Source: Aquisalibacillus elongatus (GTDB lineage: Bacteria; Bacillota; Bacilli; Bacillales; Alkalibacillaceae). From it: 64,000 bases of DNA. The stretch covers positions 62,001-126,000 of the forward strand of contig NZ_RKRF01000010.1 of the NCBI RefSeq assembly GCF_003843875.1. The letters run 5' to 3'. The position numbers and the translations under genes were made by a program. Position 1 is the first letter of the stretch; every line of letters begins with the position of its first letter. Positions 1 to 9,495 of the stretch are shown piece by piece. The notes below the pieces were generated by a model. It did not search any database. It saw only the letters and a program-made list of their open reading frames with translations, and was not told the origin of the DNA.

Positions 1-68
1 ATAAAGTAATAGCCTTAGACAAAAGGTAATTGTGGGATCAAAATGCACTATAGAATGTGATATTTATT

Positions 69-194
69 AGCGTAGTCAAAATACGCAGACTCCTTCGGGA
101 ACAGCACGAGCCGAAAATCACGCAAAACGAACGGCAGTGAGTTTTGGGAAGTTGAGGCCGTGCCCGAGGAAAGCGGAGTATTTTGACGGAGCGT
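69..194. repeat. Palindromic dispersed-type repeat element
   Basis: The ends are inverted repeats: GTCAAAATAC at 75-84 and GTATTTTGAC at 178-187. Inside them, a CTCCTTCGGG...CACG segment (90-108) is imperfectly complementary to CGTGCCCGAGGAAAGCGGAG (159-178), so the whole unit can fold into one long hairpin. It resembles from memory the intergenic elements with 'CGCTTTCC...GGCACGGC' cores scattered through many Bacillaceae genomes. No ORF is visible in it. Only one copy lies in this window, so its dispersed nature is inferred. Confidence 0.6.
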
Positions 195-200
195 ATAACT

Positions 201-250
201 AAGACCGTACAATGATTAGAATGATTAAATCATCTGTACGGTCTTTTCTT
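201..250 (+). terminator. Rho-independent terminator
   Basis: AAGACCGTAC (201-210) pairs with GTACGGTCTT (236-245), followed by a T-rich run on the plus strand. It probably ends a gene lying left of the window, and it also lies downstream of the leftward uppP. Confidence 0.75.
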
Positions 251-264
251 TAATCTTTTTTAAA

Positions 265-1074
265 TTACATAAAAATAAAAACTAGTGCGCCGACAATAAA
301 GCAATAGAATGCGAAATACCTTAGGTTGCCGGATTTCATAATATTAATGAACCAAATCAACGCGAAGTATGAAGCAATAATTGCGCCAATAAGTGCAATA
401 AGTAGGAGCGCAAATTGGCTTGAAAACTCGTCCTTCATGTCATTAACAGAGAATATCATCGTGCCTAAACTAACAGGAATATACATTAAGAAAGAAAACC
501 TAAGTGCAGATGATCGTTTAAAACCAACTAGCATGGCGCCAACAATTGTCGCACCTGAACGACTAATGCCAGGTATTAAAGCTACTGCTTGAGCTGCCCC
601 GACAATTATCGCATCTTTTATCGTAATTTCCTCATCAGATTTAAATCCTTTTAAGTTCCGAATAATCCAAAGAGCTAAACCAGTAATAATAAGCGATATT
701 CCAATAGTTTTTAAGTTTTCGCCTATAACACCACTGATTGTATCTTCAAACAATACCCCTAACAGTCCAGCTGGAATAGTGGCAATGACAAGTAAAAATA
801 TATAATAAAAGTCCGATTTATACTCTGGTTCTCGGCTAATGACGAACTTTGAACCATTAACTGCAAGTTCCAGTAAATCTTTTCGATAAACCAATACAAC
901 AGCTATTAATGACCCAAAATTAACAAAACCTTCGAATGCCAAACTTTGCATATCGATTTCCATTAATTCTCTGACGATTCGCAAATGACCGCTCGATGAA
1001 ATAGGTATCGGTTCTGTAAAGCCCTGGAATATACCTAAAAACAAATACTTAAGTAACTCTAATAATTCTGTCAT
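265..1074 (-). CDS. uppP: Undecaprenyl-diphosphatase UppP/BacA
   Basis: A 269-residue integral membrane protein that dephosphorylates undecaprenyl pyrophosphate to recycle the lipid carrier for peptidoglycan and teichoic acid synthesis; family members also confer bacitracin tolerance. The family signatures are visible: GFTEPIPISSSGHL near the N terminus (the E-rich and PISSSGH motif) and PGISRSGATI in the middle, with about eight hydrophobic segments. The start is the ATG at 1074, preceded by AGGGGGAT; the frame is open eight codons further up but has no ribosome site there. Transcribed alone, divergent from the next gene. Confidence 0.95.
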   Translation of the reverse strand: MTELLELLKYLFLGIFQGFTEPIPISSSGHLRIVRELMEIDMQSLAFEGFVNFGSLIAVVLVYRKDLLELAVNGSKFVISREPEYKSDFYYIFLLVIATIPAGLLGVLFEDTISGVIGENLKTIGISLIITGLALWIIRNLKGFKSDEEITIKDAIIVGAAQAVALIPGISRSGATIVGAMLVGFKRSSALRFSFLMYIPVSLGTMIFSVNDMKDEFSSQFALLLIALIGAIIASYFALIWFINIMKSGNLRYFAFYCFIVGALVFIFM

Positions 1075-1148
1075 TTTAATCCCCCTATATGTGCACATAA
1101 CCTAGATTCTTTGAATAAGTTAATCTTGAAAAGGGAGGTAAGGTTTTT

Positions 1149-1448
1149 GTGAATACTTACTCAAAGGATCATATTCAAAATTTATGTAAGAGTCACATGA
1201 ATCAGTACGTGTTAATTGAAACAAACCAAGGTGAACAGTTACAGGGTGTTATTGTTGATTTGGATGATGACCATGTTTATGTCGTTACACCAGTCATTCA
1301 CAATCAAGACCAACGCCAATTCTACCCATACTCAGGGTACTATGGGTACCCATACTACGGGTATCCACAAGGACCGGGTGTAGGGTTAAGGAGACTAATT
1401 TTACCATTAACTGCGATTGCTGCTTTAAGTCTGTTACCTTGGTTCTAA
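1149..1448 (+). CDS. Small Tyr/Gly-rich hypothetical protein
   Basis: A 99-residue protein starting at GTG after GGGAGGTAAGG. The first 55 residues, with 'YVLIETNQGEQLQGVIVDLD', look like a small beta-barrel of the kind found in LSM-like coat-associated proteins. A low-complexity stretch rich in Tyr, Pro and Gly follows (about 57-76), then a short hydrophobic tail ending in LLPWF. I do not recognise a named family. A spore or surface role is possible from its composition, but nothing here proves it. Confidence 0.75.
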   Translation: MNTYSKDHIQNLCKSHMNQYVLIETNQGEQLQGVIVDLDDDHVYVVTPVIHNQDQRQFYPYSGYYGYPYYGYPQGPGVGLRRLILPLTAIAALSLLPWF

Positions 1449-1452
1449 AAAA

Positions 1453-1493
1453 AGAGGTTGACTCAATGTCTTTTCTGGAATGAGTCAACCTCT
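1453..1493 (-). terminator. Terminator of the DUF2929-like gene
   Basis: A perfect 13-bp stem, AGAGGTTGACTCA (1453-1465) with its complement at 1481-1493. The oligo-T tail is on the minus strand side (run of A at 1447-1453), so it mainly serves the leftward gene. Confidence 0.85.
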
Positions 1494-1497
1494 CCTA

Positions 1498-1677
1498 TTA
1501 GTTCGATGCGTCATCTTTAATGACACCTTCACCTAATACTACAGCTACAATTGTGAAAATTGCTGTTAGTATTCCAGCGAATGATAGACTGAATTCATCT
1601 CCTGTCATACTAGCAAGTACATATACAACCATTAAGCTTAGAAGAAAACTCCAAATGACTGTCCAAATTAAACGCAT
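1498..1677 (-). CDS. DUF2929 (YjzD-like) small membrane protein
   Basis: A 59-residue protein, short enough to be missed by length filters. It begins MRLIWTVIWSFLLSLMVVYV, has a central LSFAGILTAIFTIVAVVLGE segment and ends in DDASN. Two transmembrane helices and the N-terminal pattern match the DUF2929/YjzD family of Bacillus, whose function is unknown to me. ATG at 1677 follows GGTGAC at an acceptable distance, and a strong terminator follows the stop. In B. subtilis such a gene lies in the same neighbourhood as med and fabH, which supports the call. Confidence 0.8.
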   Translation of the reverse strand: MRLIWTVIWSFLLSLMVVYVLASMTGDEFSLSFAGILTAIFTIVAVVLGEGVIKDDASN

Positions 1678-1787
1678 AATGTCACCTCATTTTTCATTAC
1701 ATTCCAAAATACAGTTTACCAAAGGTTATCGAAAAAATAAATAATAATAATTTGACGTTTTTATGTTACTTCAAAAAGGTGGTTCAG

Positions 1788-2192
1788 ATGAAAATTTTAA
1801 TTAAAAGCTGTTTTGACAACATAGCCTTTATGCTTGTCAATGAATTACTAGATCAAGAAGTAGAAGTGTATGGCCTAGATAATATTCAAGATGATGAGAA
1901 ATTTGAACGTTACGCATTAGTTGCTAGAAATGCTGATTTTCATTTTAGTGAAGATGATTATAATGAAATCGATTTTAAATCAATCTATGATTTCTCGTCA
2001 AACGACGTTTTATGCGATTATTTTTCTGAAAAGATAAATAAGACTAGTATACTAATCGACGATCGAATTGATATGAATAAAAAGTATATAGTAAAGTTTT
2101 TAGCTTCATTACTAGCTTACTCTCAATTACCTTCGTCCATTCATATAAATGGAGAAGAACAGCATGGTATTCATTTGATAAAATATGATTAA
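1788..2192 (+). CDS. Hypothetical protein, YjaV-like position
   Basis: A 134-residue protein starting at ATG 1788 after AAAGGTGG; an in-frame upstream ATG at 1752 lacks a ribosome site. The start 'MKILIKSCFDNIAFMLVNELLDQEVEVYGLD' resembles the first beta-alpha-beta of an NAD-dependent epimerase, but the GxxGxxG loop is missing and the rest is too short for an enzyme. It may be a degenerate or repurposed Rossmann fragment. It sits just before med, as yjaU/yjaV do in B. subtilis. Function unknown. Confidence 0.7.
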   Translation: MKILIKSCFDNIAFMLVNELLDQEVEVYGLDNIQDDEKFERYALVARNADFHFSEDDYNEIDFKSIYDFSSNDVLCDYFSEKINKTSILIDDRIDMNKKYIVKFLASLLAYSQLPSSIHINGEEQHGIHLIKYD

Positions 2193-2275
2193 TTTATCTT
2201 AATCAGTTGCTATATAATCTGAAAAGTTTCAAAATAGACATATACGGACTTATAAAAAGAATCGGAGTGCTTGGA

Positions 2276-3226
2276 TTGAAAAAGATATGGACGACGTTAT
2301 GGATCATCATTACTTTTTCACTCCTTGTTAGTTGTGGACAAGTTTTTGACAGAGGACAATTAAATAATGTTGGCCTTTTGCTAGATGGTACGATTCACGA
2401 TGAAACTTGGGGAAAAGGTGCCTATTTAGGTGCTCTTAACATTAAAGACGAGCACAATGTAAGCGTATTAACTCATGAAAATGTCACCACTCAACGAGAA
2501 ACTGAGGAACATGTTAAAGATTTAGACCGCCAAGGGGTTAATTTGATTTTTGGACATGGTGCTCAGTTCGGGCAATACTTTGATCAATTAAATGAGTACT
2601 ATCCAGATATTCATTTTGTGTATTTTAATGGTAATACATTTGATCATAATATTACGAGTATCCAGTTTGATGGATTTGAAATGGGTTATTTTGCTGGTAA
2701 GTTATCAGCTAAAATGACTGAGACAGGTCATATCGGAGTGATTTCTGCTTATCAGAATCAGCCAGAGGTACAAGGTTTTTTCGAAGGTGTTAGATCGGTT
2801 GATTCAGACGTTCAGTTACAGTTAAAGTCTGTATTTGACTGGTATGATCAACAGCGGGCGATGTTACTATTCGATGAATTAATGGAAAATGATATAGATG
2901 TCGTTTATCCAGCTGGGGATGGGTTCAATGTACCGATTATAAATGCAGCTCAAGAACAAGATATTTATGCGATTGGGTATATCAATGATCAGTACGATGT
3001 AGCACCGGATACTGTAATTACAAGTACCATACAAGACCTAGAAGAGCTGTATCTGCACATTGCGGATGAATATGACAATGAGGATCTGCCATCTGGTATT
3101 ATTCATTTTGGCTTTGATAATAAGTATGTCCATTTAGGTGAGTTCGGGGATGAAGTAAGCGAAGATATTCAAGAAGAAATGGAACAGTCAATAGCAAACT
3201 ATATTGATACCGGAAGTTTAGATTAA
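2276..3226 (+). CDS. med: Med-like lipoprotein, BMP/PnrA family
   Basis: A 316-residue protein from a TTG at 2276, placed 8 nt after GGAG. A lipoprotein signal ends in LLVSC with Cys20 as the modified residue. The remainder has the periplasmic binding fold of the BMP/PnrA family (GLLLDGTIHDETWGKGAYLG start, DGFEMGYFAGKLSAKM, YQNQPEVQGFFEGVR). In B. subtilis Med raises comK expression and precedes comZ and fabH. Here it precedes fabH directly and no comZ-like ORF is visible in the 90 bp between. It could instead be a generic BMP-type binding protein, but synteny favours Med. Confidence 0.82.
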   Translation: MKKIWTTLWIIITFSLLVSCGQVFDRGQLNNVGLLLDGTIHDETWGKGAYLGALNIKDEHNVSVLTHENVTTQRETEEHVKDLDRQGVNLIFGHGAQFGQYFDQLNEYYPDIHFVYFNGNTFDHNITSIQFDGFEMGYFAGKLSAKMTETGHIGVISAYQNQPEVQGFFEGVRSVDSDVQLQLKSVFDWYDQQRAMLLFDELMENDIDVVYPAGDGFNVPIINAAQEQDIYAIGYINDQYDVAPDTVITSTIQDLEELYLHIADEYDNEDLPSGIIHFGFDNKYVHLGEFGDEVSEDIQEEMEQSIANYIDTGSLD

Positions 3227-3252
3227 TCATATCTTTTCTTTCGGTCTTTTTT

Positions 3253-3281
3253 TTGATAAAATTAAAACCAGGTCATAATAT
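3253..3281 (+). promoter_or_regulatory. fabH promoter with FapR-like operator
   Basis: A SigmaA-type promoter is readable: TTGATA (3253-3258), 17 nt, TAATAT (3276-3281). The segment 3261-3279 (ATTAAAACCAGGTCATAAT) matches the FapR consensus ATTAGTACCTAGTCTTAAT at 14 of 19 positions and fills the promoter spacer, where a repressor would block polymerase. FapR senses malonyl-CoA and represses fatty acid synthesis genes in Bacillus. fapR itself is not in the window. Confidence 0.65.
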
Positions 3282-3317
3282 ATGATAATAATAGTATGTA
3301 ATGAGGAGATGACCACG

Positions 3318-4256
3318 ATGAAAGCAGGTATTTTAGGGACTGGGCATTATGTGCCAGAACATGTTGTAACAAATAAAGATTTAGAAAAAATAGTAGATAC
3401 GTCAGATGAATGGATTCAAGCAAGAACTGGAATTGCGGAAAGGCGAATTGCTCCAGATGACATTGATACGTCGAATATGGCGTATGAATCAGCAGTTGGA
3501 GCATTAGAAGAATCTGGGATCTCAGCAAAAGATTTAGATATGATTTTAGTTGCAACTGTAACGTCCGATATGGGCTTCCCATCAGTAGCTTGTCAAATAC
3601 AAGAACGTTTAGGTGCCTTTCAAGCATCCGCTATGGACTTAAGCGCTGCTTGTTCAGGTTTTATTTATGGAATGGTTACAGCCAAGCAATTTATTGAATC
3701 AGGAACTTATCAAAATATTCTCGTTGTAGGTGTTGAGAAGCTTTCTAAGATTACAGATTGGGAAGACCGGAACACATGTGTGTTATTCGGAGATGGAGCA
3801 GGAGCTGCAGTTATTGGTCCTGTGTCAGATGATAAAGGTATTTTATCCTTTGAATTGGGCGCAGATGGAACGGGAATCCCACACTTGCACCAAACATCTG
3901 AAGACTATATTCATATGAATGGTCGTGAAGTTTTCAAGTTTGCGGTTAGACAAATGGGTGACTCAGCTTTAAACGTAGTTGAAAAAGTGGGGTTAACAAA
4001 AGATGATGTAGATTATTTAATTCCACACCAAGCTAACATTCGTATTATGGAAGCAGCTAGAGAGAAACTAGAGATACCAGATGAAAAAATGTCTAAATCT
4101 GTTCATAAATATGGAAACACATCTGCAGCATCTATTCCTATTGCATTGTCTGAAGATGTAAAAGCAGGTAAGATTAAAGAAGATGAACTTATTGTCCTAG
4201 TTGGTTTTGGTGGCGGACTTACTTGGGGTGCCGTTGCCTTACGTTGGGGAAAATAA
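3318..4256 (+). CDS. fabH: 3-oxoacyl-ACP synthase III
   Basis: FabH (312 residues) condenses acyl-CoA with malonyl-ACP to start fatty acid synthesis; in Bacillus the primers are mainly branched-chain acyl-CoAs. The catalytic triad is complete: Cys112 in DLSAACSGF, His237 in IPHQANIRI and Asn267 in YGNTSAAS. The ATG at 3318 lies 9 nt after GAGGAG; an ATG three codons upstream is too close to it. The fabF ribosome site GAGGAGG begins right after the fabH stop, so the two genes form an operon. Confidence 0.97.
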   Translation: MKAGILGTGHYVPEHVVTNKDLEKIVDTSDEWIQARTGIAERRIAPDDIDTSNMAYESAVGALEESGISAKDLDMILVATVTSDMGFPSVACQIQERLGAFQASAMDLSAACSGFIYGMVTAKQFIESGTYQNILVVGVEKLSKITDWEDRNTCVLFGDGAGAAVIGPVSDDKGILSFELGADGTGIPHLHQTSEDYIHMNGREVFKFAVRQMGDSALNVVEKVGLTKDDVDYLIPHQANIRIMEAAREKLEIPDEKMSKSVHKYGNTSAASIPIALSEDVKAGKIKEDELIVLVGFGGGLTWGAVALRWGK

Positions 4257-4273
4257 GAGGAGGTAATGATTCG

Positions 4274-5509
4274 ATGACTAAAAGAAGAGTTGTTGTGACG
4301 GGATTAGGAGTAATATCACCCGTTGGTAACGATGTAGATTCGTTTTGGCATAATATTACATCAGGTCAAACGGGTATCAGTGAGTTAACAAAGTTAGATG
4401 CTGATCAATATTCAGCTAAAGTTGCCGCTCAGTTAAATGATTTTGATCCCAAAGACTATATGGAAAAACGTGAAGCGCGTAAAATGGATGCTTTTACACA
4501 GTATGCAGTAGCAGCTTCTAAAATGGCAGTTGAACATTCAGGACTAGAAATTACAGAAGAAAATGCTGATCGCGTAGGCGTTTGGATTGGCTCTGGAATC
4601 GGTGGTATGACAACTTATGAAGAAAGTTTTGAAAAATATAAAGAGAAGGGCCGCGTTAGTCCTTTCTTTATTCCGATGATCATTCCAGATATGGCATCAG
4701 GCCAAGTTTCGATTATTTTAGGAGCTAAGGGAATTAATTCATGTTCAGTAACAGCTTGTGCATCGGGAACAAACTCTATTGGTGATGCTTATAAAGTAAT
4801 CGAGCGTGGAGATGCAGATGCTATGATTACTGGTGGTGCTGAGGCGCCATTTAACCAAATGTCATTAGCCGGCTTCTCTTCTATGGGTGCTTTATCAACG
4901 AATACGGACCCAAACAGTGCGAGCCGTCCATTTGATAGAGACCGTGATGGCTTTGTTATGGGTGAAGGATCCGGTATTATTATTTTAGAATCACTAGAAT
5001 CAGCTCAAGCGCGTGGTGCTACGATCTACGCAGAAATTGTAGGTTATGGTTCAACTGGTGATGCATATCATATCACGGCGCCAGCTCCAGAAGGGGAAGG
5101 TGCAGCCCGTGCCATGCAACAAGCACTAGACGATGCTGAAATGAATGCCGATGAAATGGATTATATTAATGCTCATGGAACGAGTACTGAATATAACGAT
5201 AAATACGAAACAACAGCAGTCAAAACCGTATTTAAAGATCATGCTTATAATTTAGCTATGAGCTCAACAAAATCCATGACTGGCCATTTACTTGGTGCTG
5301 CTGGTGGTGTCGAAGCTATTATTACGGCATTAAGTTTAAAGCATAACATAATGCCACCAACGATAAATTATGACACTAAAGATGAAGAATGTGACCTAGA
5401 TTATGTACCAAATGAGTCACGAGAAGCAGATCTTAATGTTGCTATGACTAACTCATTAGGATTCGGCGGGCACAATGCATCCTTAGTTTTTAAAAAATTT
5501 AATGGTTAA
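4274..5509 (+). CDS. fabF: 3-oxoacyl-ACP synthase II
   Basis: FabF (411 residues) performs the elongating condensation of acyl-ACP with malonyl-ACP. The Cys-His-His triad is visible: Cys162 in [10 protein letters not shown], His301 in [12 protein letters not shown] and His338 in [15 protein letters not shown], and the C terminus carries [11 protein letters not shown]. The start at 4274 is set by GAGGAGG at 4257-4263, 17 bases after the fabH stop. It is likely co-regulated with fabH through the FapR-like site, and a strong terminator follows. Confidence 0.97.
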   Translation: MTKRRVVVTGLGVISPVGNDVDSFWHNITSGQTGISELTKLDADQYSAKVAAQLNDFDPKDYMEKREARKMDAFTQYAVAASKMAVEHSGLEITEENADRVGVWIGSGIGGMTTYEESFEKYKEKGRVSPFFIPMIIPDMASGQVSIILGAKGINSCSVTACASGTNSIGDAYKVIERGDADAMITGGAEAPFNQMSLAGFSSMGALSTNTDPNSASRPFDRDRDGFVMGEGSGIIILESLESAQARGATIYAEIVGYGSTGDAYHITAPAPEGEGAARAMQQALDDAEMNADEMDYINAHGTSTEYNDKYETTAVKTVFKDHAYNLAMSSTKSMTGHLLGAAGGVEAIITALSLKHNIMPPTINYDTKDEECDLDYVPNESREADLNVAMTNSLGFGGHNASLVFKKFNG

Positions 5510-5514
5510 ATGAT

Positions 5515-5552
5515 AAAGGCTGACTCCTTTAATTTGGGGGTCAGCCTTTTTA
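5515..5552 (+). terminator. fabHF terminator
   Basis: AAAGGCTGACTCC (from 5515) pairs with GGGGTCAGCCTTTT, followed by T residues, directly after the fabF stop. Confidence 0.85.
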
Positions 5553-5557
5553 AATTA

Positions 5558-5690
5558 GCGCATAAATGGTCTTAGAACAGCGCATAAATTGATAAAAAGG
5601 TACCGTTCGACAAAATTCGTGGCGCATAAGTTTGAAAAGCTAGCGCATAAATACGAAAAAGTGGCGCATAAACATCAAGAGGCGAATACT
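5558..5690. repeat. 21-bp-period GCGCATAA array
   Basis: The word GCGCATAA(A/G) occurs at 5558, 5580, 5622, 5643 and 5664, that is at spacings of 22, 42, 21 and 21 bp; a degenerate GCGAATACT follows at 5682. The sequence between the words is not conserved. It fills the space between the fabF terminator and the terminator of the opposing LCP gene. No ORF or hairpin explains it. An array of the same period but another word lies at 46579-46732. Confidence 0.75.
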
Positions 5691-5691
5691 A

Positions 5692-5735
5692 AAAAAGTCC
5701 ATGTGACGATGAATTCATCGTCACATGGACTTTTT
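5692..5735. terminator. Perfect 44-nt palindromic terminator
   Basis: The 22 bases 5692-5713 are followed immediately by their exact reverse complement (5714-5735), centred on GAATTC, with five A/T pairs at the rim that supply the U tail in either direction. It ends the leftward LCP gene and could also stop read-through from the right-going side. Confidence 0.85.
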
Positions 5736-5741
5736 ACTTAC

Positions 5742-6776
5742 TTAACTTTGATCGCTTGAATCCGAGTTATTGGATTCATTTGTTTGATCTTCTTCTTTAG
5801 GCTGATTTTCAAAAAATTCCTGAAGTTCATTTGAGTTTTTCACTTTATTTATTTCTAATACAGCTCCAGCATGAGAATAGGTTTGGTTTGAGTAAGTTCC
5901 TTCCATGGGAATTCGCATTGTTTCAATTTGGTCTGGCGTATCTTTTAAGAAATCAGTAGCTATTGAAACAATCGTGTCACCCTTCATATTCGTATCGATG
6001 TATGGCTGAAGAGTTCCAATGGTTCTAGGTAATTTAATTAAGCTTGTGAATGACAACATTTCATCTTTTAATGCACTCATGACTTGCTGCTGTCTTCTGA
6101 CGCGTCCAAAGTCACTTTCATAATCATTTCTATAACGAGCATAATCTAATAATTGAGAGCCATCTAAGTTCTGAACACCTGGATATAAATCTATATATAC
6201 ATCCTTAGCATTATAATACATTCGCTTTTCAACATCAATTTGAACGCCATCAGGTGCAATTGTATCGACAATGCTTTCAAATCCTTTGAAATTAACAATT
6301 GCATAGTAATGTAAATCTATACCAAAATTTTGTTTAATGGTTTTTCTCAATAATTCTGGCCCGCCATAAGCAAAGGCCGCATTGATTTTATTTTTGCCAT
6401 AACCGGGAATATCAACATACGTATCACGCATAATCGAGACTAATTTTGCTCGGTTATGTTCTTTGTCATACTGACCAACCATAATCGTATCTGTTCGTGA
6501 CGTACCATTGCGATCGTAGTCTTCACCCAAAATTAAGACGTTCGTTCTTTCATCTTCAGGAGCTTCATCATCACCTGTAAATTCATTTTCGTATTGCTCA
6601 CTTTTTTCCTCATCACGATACTTTTCCATATCTTCTTGAGCTGCGTTTTTCCCTGCCCAGTATTCATATACTGAAAATGCAATCGCACTTAAAAATAAAA
6701 TTAATAAAACAGATAAAATGGTTTTGCGTTTACGTTTGCGTTTAAGTTTTTTCTTTTCAGTTCTTTTTGAAACCAT
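5742..6776 (-). CDS. LytR-CpsA-Psr (LCP) family protein
   Basis: A 344-residue membrane-anchored protein: a very basic cytoplasmic N terminus (Lys/Arg-rich, 4-18), one transmembrane helix (about 19-38), an acidic linker, then the LCP domain with Arg94/Asp96 in NGTSRTDTIMV, Arg117-Asp118 in SIMRDTY and KINAAFAYGG. LCP enzymes transfer undecaprenyl-linked teichoic acids or other polymers to peptidoglycan at the outer face of the membrane. It is closest in shape to the TagTUV (LytR/YwtF/YvhJ) group; which member cannot be told. The C-terminal 20 residues are Glu/Asn/Ser-rich. Single gene with its own terminator. Confidence 0.9.
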   Translation of the reverse strand: MVSKRTEKKKLKRKRKRKTILSVLLILFLSAIAFSVYEYWAGKNAAQEDMEKYRDEEKSEQYENEFTGDDEAPEDERTNVLILGEDYDRNGTSRTDTIMVGQYDKEHNRAKLVSIMRDTYVDIPGYGKNKINAAFAYGGPELLRKTIKQNFGIDLHYYAIVNFKGFESIVDTIAPDGVQIDVEKRMYYNAKDVYIDLYPGVQNLDGSQLLDYARYRNDYESDFGRVRRQQQVMSALKDEMLSFTSLIKLPRTIGTLQPYIDTNMKGDTIVSIATDFLKDTPDQIETMRIPMEGTYSNQTYSHAGAVLEINKVKNSNELQEFFENQPKEEDQTNESNNSDSSDQS

Positions 6777-6867
6777 TCAAAATTCCCTCTCTCTCTTTCA
6801 GTAAACCACTATTACACAATTTACACCTAAATTTTTGTTTCGTAAAGGTGGATTCTATTAAATATTT

Positions 6868-6896
6868 TTAACAATTCATCATATATTGATTATAGA
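6868..6896 (+). promoter_or_regulatory. SigmaA-type promoter
   Basis: TTAACA (6868-6873), 17-nt spacer, TATAGA (6891-6896). The predicted start point leaves a leader of about 20 nt before the ATG at 6924. Confidence 0.6.
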
Positions 6897-6923
6897 CGAG
6901 TGGACAAGCCTGGAGGTTACATT

Positions 6924-7130
6924 ATGTGGCAATTAATTATTTTTCTAATTGGCTTTGGTTTTACATGCGTAGGAGGCGTTTCCATTATTGGTTATTTAAA
7001 TTTTTTACCTGCTGGAATGAACTATTCAGATTTTTTGATTTTCATCCACGACCGTCCTGAGTGTTATTTGCTTCCAGCAGGCTTGTTTCTTATGTTTTTG
7101 TCTATGTATATTCAACCATTTGATTCATAA
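6924..7130 (+). CDS. Small two-helix membrane protein
   Basis: A 68-residue protein with two hydrophobic segments (about 1-25 and 46-64) joined by a loop containing NYSDFLIFIHDRPECY. The start MWQLII at 6924 is 7 nt after GGAGG. I do not recognise the family. It lies 71 bp ahead of yjbA with no terminator between, so the two may be co-transcribed. Confidence 0.75.
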   Translation: MWQLIIFLIGFGFTCVGGVSIIGYLNFLPAGMNYSDFLIFIHDRPECYLLPAGLFLMFLSMYIQPFDS

Positions 7131-7201
7131 ATTAAGAATAAAAATAAGTCACTTGGTCATAATGAGCATAAATGGAGGATTTAGAAAAGCGAGGGATTAT
7201 G

Positions 7202-7963
7202 ATGTTATATGTTCACGACATTTGGGTGAATTGGTTCGAAGGTGAAGAAAATGGCTATAATGTCTGTCAATTCCATGAATGGCGAAAAGATGATGCTATT
7301 GAGCTTTTAGACCAGATTCCCGTTGTCCTTGTAGAAGAAGATTTGTACAATTACATAGAAAATAATATGCAAGACATTCCCAACCCCTTACTCGAGCAAG
7401 TTTACCAACGCGCTTACTTGAAAAAACATCATAAGAGAATCCCCCTAGATTATGCTTTCGTGTTAACTGATGGTCAACATGCACTCGTCATTGATACGTT
7501 AGGTTACGAAATTCCTGTACGAAAAAGCAGGTTAATTCCAAGACAAGAGCGACTCGTTCTTGATTTAGTTAAACAAAAGGATCCAATGACGTTTAATTTC
7601 ACCATTCCAGTTGATCGAAAAGAACATCATTTATTATCACTTGAGCCGATTTATATGGTTGGCTTAACGCGTAAAGAACGACAATTAAAACATCTGTTAA
7701 TGTTAATGATTGACCAGTTAAATCAAGGTCAACGAATTGACGAACTCAGGTACTGGTTAACTGAGTGGAAACCAGAATGGTACGAACGAATTCAAGTGAT
7801 GACTTTTGATGAAGGCTACGATTTATTGCTAGAAGAAGTGAAAATAGGTTGGGGTTCCAAGCATGAAGAACTGTGCGAAAAGATGGCTAAAGGCCAGCCG
7901 TTTTTTGAAAGGCTGTATGAGATGGAACAACGGAAGAAAAATGTTCTTAAAGGGTCATCATAG
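7202..7963 (+). CDS. yjbA: UPF0736 family protein YjbA
   Basis: A 253-residue soluble protein beginning MLYVHDIWVNWFEGEENGYN, a stretch I recall as nearly invariant in Bacillus YjbA proteins. The biochemical function is unknown. GAGG at 7191-7194 supports the ATG at 7202; the ATG at 7199 is too close, and an ATG at 7172 has no ribosome site. Its position next to trpS matches B. subtilis. Confidence 0.85.
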   Translation: MLYVHDIWVNWFEGEENGYNVCQFHEWRKDDAIELLDQIPVVLVEEDLYNYIENNMQDIPNPLLEQVYQRAYLKKHHKRIPLDYAFVLTDGQHALVIDTLGYEIPVRKSRLIPRQERLVLDLVKQKDPMTFNFTIPVDRKEHHLLSLEPIYMVGLTRKERQLKHLLMLMIDQLNQGQRIDELRYWLTEWKPEWYERIQVMTFDEGYDLLLEEVKIGWGSKHEELCEKMAKGQPFFERLYEMEQRKKNVLKGSS

Positions 7964-8014
7964 TTTAAACTTTTAGACTGACAGAAACACAATCTAATTC
8001 CCAAAACAAAAAAT

Positions 8015-8047
8015 AAAGGGTGTCCACCGATCAGATGGACACCCTTT
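8015..8047. terminator. Bidirectional terminator, yjbA/trpS
   Basis: AAAGGGTGTCCA (8015-8026) and TGGACACCCTTT (8036-8047) form a 12-bp stem with T tails on both strands between the convergent genes. Confidence 0.9.
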
Positions 8048-8051
8048 TTGA

Positions 8052-9056
<1,005 letters not shown>

Positions 9057-9083
9057 TTACTCCTTCCATTTCTTAATTAAACA

Positions 9084-9311
9084 TAAAAAAATCCATTCCT
9101 CCCATAAACTCTAGGGACGAATGGAACCGCGGTGCCACCCTAATTACCAAAATTGGTCACTTAAAAGCAGATAACGGATGCTGCCGGTCATCGGCTCGTA
9201 AGTCCCAATTTCAATCCTCACATACTTACCTGTTCTCACTATCCAGGCTCACTGATTAAGAGAGGTGAAGATCTACTTAAACTTCTTCATAGCCTTTCGT
9301 TCGTTCAATTT
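9084..9311 (-). ncRNA. Tryptophan T-box riboswitch leader
   Basis: On the minus strand the T-box core AGGGTGGCACCGCGG lies at 9127-9141, followed by a terminator whose arms are TCCATTCGTCCC and GGGAGGAATGGA with a T run ending near 9084. A long stem I region lies upstream (about 9180-9300). A UGG triplet followed by a purine (9207-9205) lies where the specifier loop is expected, consistent with sensing uncharged tRNA-Trp and with trpS as the target. Uncharged tRNA would favour the antiterminator and read-through. Confidence 0.93.
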
Positions 9312-9317
9312 TAATTT

Positions 9318-9346
9318 ATTATAGATAAAAAATCAGTTCATTGCAA
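9318..9346 (-). promoter_or_regulatory. trpS leader promoter
   Basis: On the minus strand, TTGCAA (9346-9341), a 17-nt spacer and a consensus TATAAT (9323-9318) place the transcript start a few bases before the T-box stem I. Confidence 0.8.
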
Positions 9347-9495
9347 CTCTTTTCGACTATCAAATCAAAAAATAATTACAAAAAAAGTTCAATAAGATTG
9401 GAAAAATATTTTATTAAAAAATTTCAATTTATTACTCTATTATTCTCACTTTTATAATATAATATCCATATAGAGAACAACTGGGGGAATTCGAC

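Noticed and set aside
326..592. Open frame opposite uppP, and many similar frames opposite or within genes
   Set aside because: They lack ribosome sites and are shadows of strongly supported genes on the other strand or frame.
5558..5690. GCGCATAA and GTTAAT arrays as CRISPR
   Set aside because: The repeated words are 6-9 bp, spacers vary only by the 21-bp step, and no cas gene is present.
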